Origin: Streptomyces inhibens
GTDB taxonomy: Bacteria > Actinomycetota > Actinomycetes > Streptomycetales > Streptomycetaceae
NCBI RefSeq assembly: GCF_003389455.1
Contig: NZ_QUAC01000233.1
Span: 32,129-96,128 of the forward strand
Direction: 5' to 3'
DNA: 64,000 nucleotides
The first letter of the stretch is position 1; each line of letters starts with the position of its first letter. The notes beneath the pieces are model-generated. The model saw only the letters and a list, made by a program, of their open reading frames with translations. It had not been told where the DNA came from and did no database searches. Shown here in pieces: positions 63,499 to 64,000 of the stretch. A program made the position numbers and the translations under genes.

Positions 63499-63732
63499 AT
63501 GGAGGATTACCCGGAATGCTATGAGCTGGTATTTCAAGCTCCCGCCGTGGAGGACGACGTGGTGATCGTCCGGCGTACCGAGCGGGCAGGCGCGGGCGGG
63601 TACCCGGTCTACGAGGACGAGTCGGGGATCGTGCGCGCCGAGATCAGTGACCGGGGTGAGGTCCGCATGCTGGCCAGCGGGGGACATCAGATGCTCCGGA
63701 CGCCGATGCTGGCCCGGCCGCTCACTCCGTGA
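63499..63732 (+). CDS. DUF6296-like small protein
   Basis: 77 residues from ATG 63499. YELVFQAPAVEDDVVIVRRT and YEDESGIVRAEISDRGEVRM with MLASGGHQML are the pattern of a small Streptomyces family I recall as DUF6296. Mostly beta-strand, soluble, function unknown. Relatives occur near secondary metabolite or regulatory genes. Confidence 0.75.
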   Translation: MEDYPECYELVFQAPAVEDDVVIVRRTERAGAGGYPVYEDESGIVRAEISDRGEVRMLASGGHQMLRTPMLARPLTP

Positions 63733-63968
63733 GTGACAGCCTGCCCGTCATGCTCCGCCGTGCGCTGCCCGCCGTACTGTCGCGATCACGTTGCGTTGTC
63801 TACCGATTGCGCCGTGCTCTCGGGCGGGCCGTCAATGGAGGAGCGGATCGCGGTTGTCCAAGGTGAAACGGGGGGCCTCTCGGTAACCCTTTGTGTGCTG
63901 TGCGTCGCGGTGCACATGGCGCCGGGTGCCACTGCCGCGGCGGCATGAATCGCCGTGCACGCTCGGCC
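63733..63968. other. Short stretch with no supported gene
   Basis: An open frame continues from 63733 to 63948, but its Cys-rich sequence has no family similarity or ribosome site. Confidence 0.3.
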
Positions 63969-64000
63969 GCCGCCCCGCCGCCCCGCCGCCCCGCCGCCCC
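63969..64000. repeat. 8-bp tandem repeat at window edge
   Basis: Four perfect units of GCCGCCCC (63969-63976, 63977-63984, 63985-63992, 63993-64000) run to the end of the window and may continue beyond it. Confidence 0.9.

Noticed and set aside
63733..63948. 71-residue plus-strand frame after the DUF6296-like gene
   Set aside because: No ribosome site, no recognisable sequence; a chance open frame.
1..64000. CRISPR array, rRNA operon or biosynthetic megasynthase
   Set aside because: No regularly spaced repeats, rRNA-like sequence or modular PKS/NRPS signatures were found anywhere in the window.

Overview
The window is high-GC (about 70%) actinobacterial chromosome, almost certainly Streptomyces. 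Evidence: third-codon G/C bias, ATGA/GTGA-coupled operons, a carotenoid crtI-crtB pair, an actinomycete gas-vesicle (gvp) locus, an Asp23/AmaP cluster, SpoIIE-type phosphatases and secreted glycosidases. Two kinds of DNA alternate: tight functional operons, and stretches of broken genes with frameshifts, Trp-to-stop changes and internal deletions. The mixture suggests a fast-changing, possibly chromosome-arm, location (inference).

Layout. 1-2.3 kb: crtI 3' end, crtB and a Rieske protein. 2.3-5.5 kb: remnants of a secreted protein, a zinc dehydrogenase, a SpoIIE phosphatase and an HNH nuclease; intact relatives of two of these lie at 15.9 and 41.3 kb. 5.5-7.8 kb: gvpY, gvpZ and a disordered protein. 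8.3-12.3 kb: a broken membrane-protein gene, a P10-like gene and the Asp23/AmaP cluster. 12.25-14.6 kb: an IS481-family and an IS701-family element side by side in overlapping CTAG targets at the amaP stop codon. 14.9-21 kb: SRPBCC, alcohol dehydrogenase, SDR and small membrane proteins, ending in a junction that truncates two convergent genes. 21.3-24.8 kb: the main gvp locus, with only gvpA and gvpF intact, then a CsbD-like gene. 25-28 kb: a decayed acyl-CoA dehydrogenase/PIG-L/methyltransferase/glycosyltransferase operon. 28.5-43 kb: Rieske/DUF2231 protein, SpoIIE phosphatases, YVTN lipoprotein, Tat-exported DyP peroxidase, beta-hydroxyacid dehydrogenase-like enzyme, alpha/beta hydrolase, TetR regulator and family-1 glycosyltransferase, with remnants between. 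43-45.2 kb: a ferric-reductase-like gene cut off by a broken serine recombinase. 45.3-49.4 kb: flavin reductase, secreted phosphatase/nuclease, DUF2277, and an alkB/unknown/ogt DNA-alkylation repair group.

49.6-60.6 kb is the most interesting part. A secreted PQQ-type sugar dehydrogenase gene is divergent from pqqA-B-C-D-E. The pqq operon runs by 4-bp stop/start overlaps straight into three secreted glycoside hydrolase genes (GH105, GH28-like, GH29-like), followed by a GH18 gene. This suggests PQQ synthesis, periplasmic or extracellular sugar oxidation and pectin/rhamnogalacturonan breakdown form one programme. GH28 has an in-frame amber codon and GH29 a frameshift, so the catabolic end may be decaying. 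Short tandem repeats sit on the start codons of pqqA, pqqE and the GH29 gene.

60.7-64 kb holds a small hypothetical gene, a VOC protein, a class-C beta-lactamase-like serine hydrolase with a palindrome upstream, a DUF6296-like gene and an 8-bp tandem repeat at the window edge.

All reading was by eye. Frameshift positions are approximate, and sequencing error cannot be excluded for single-base homopolymer shifts. Family names are recalled from memory, not searched.
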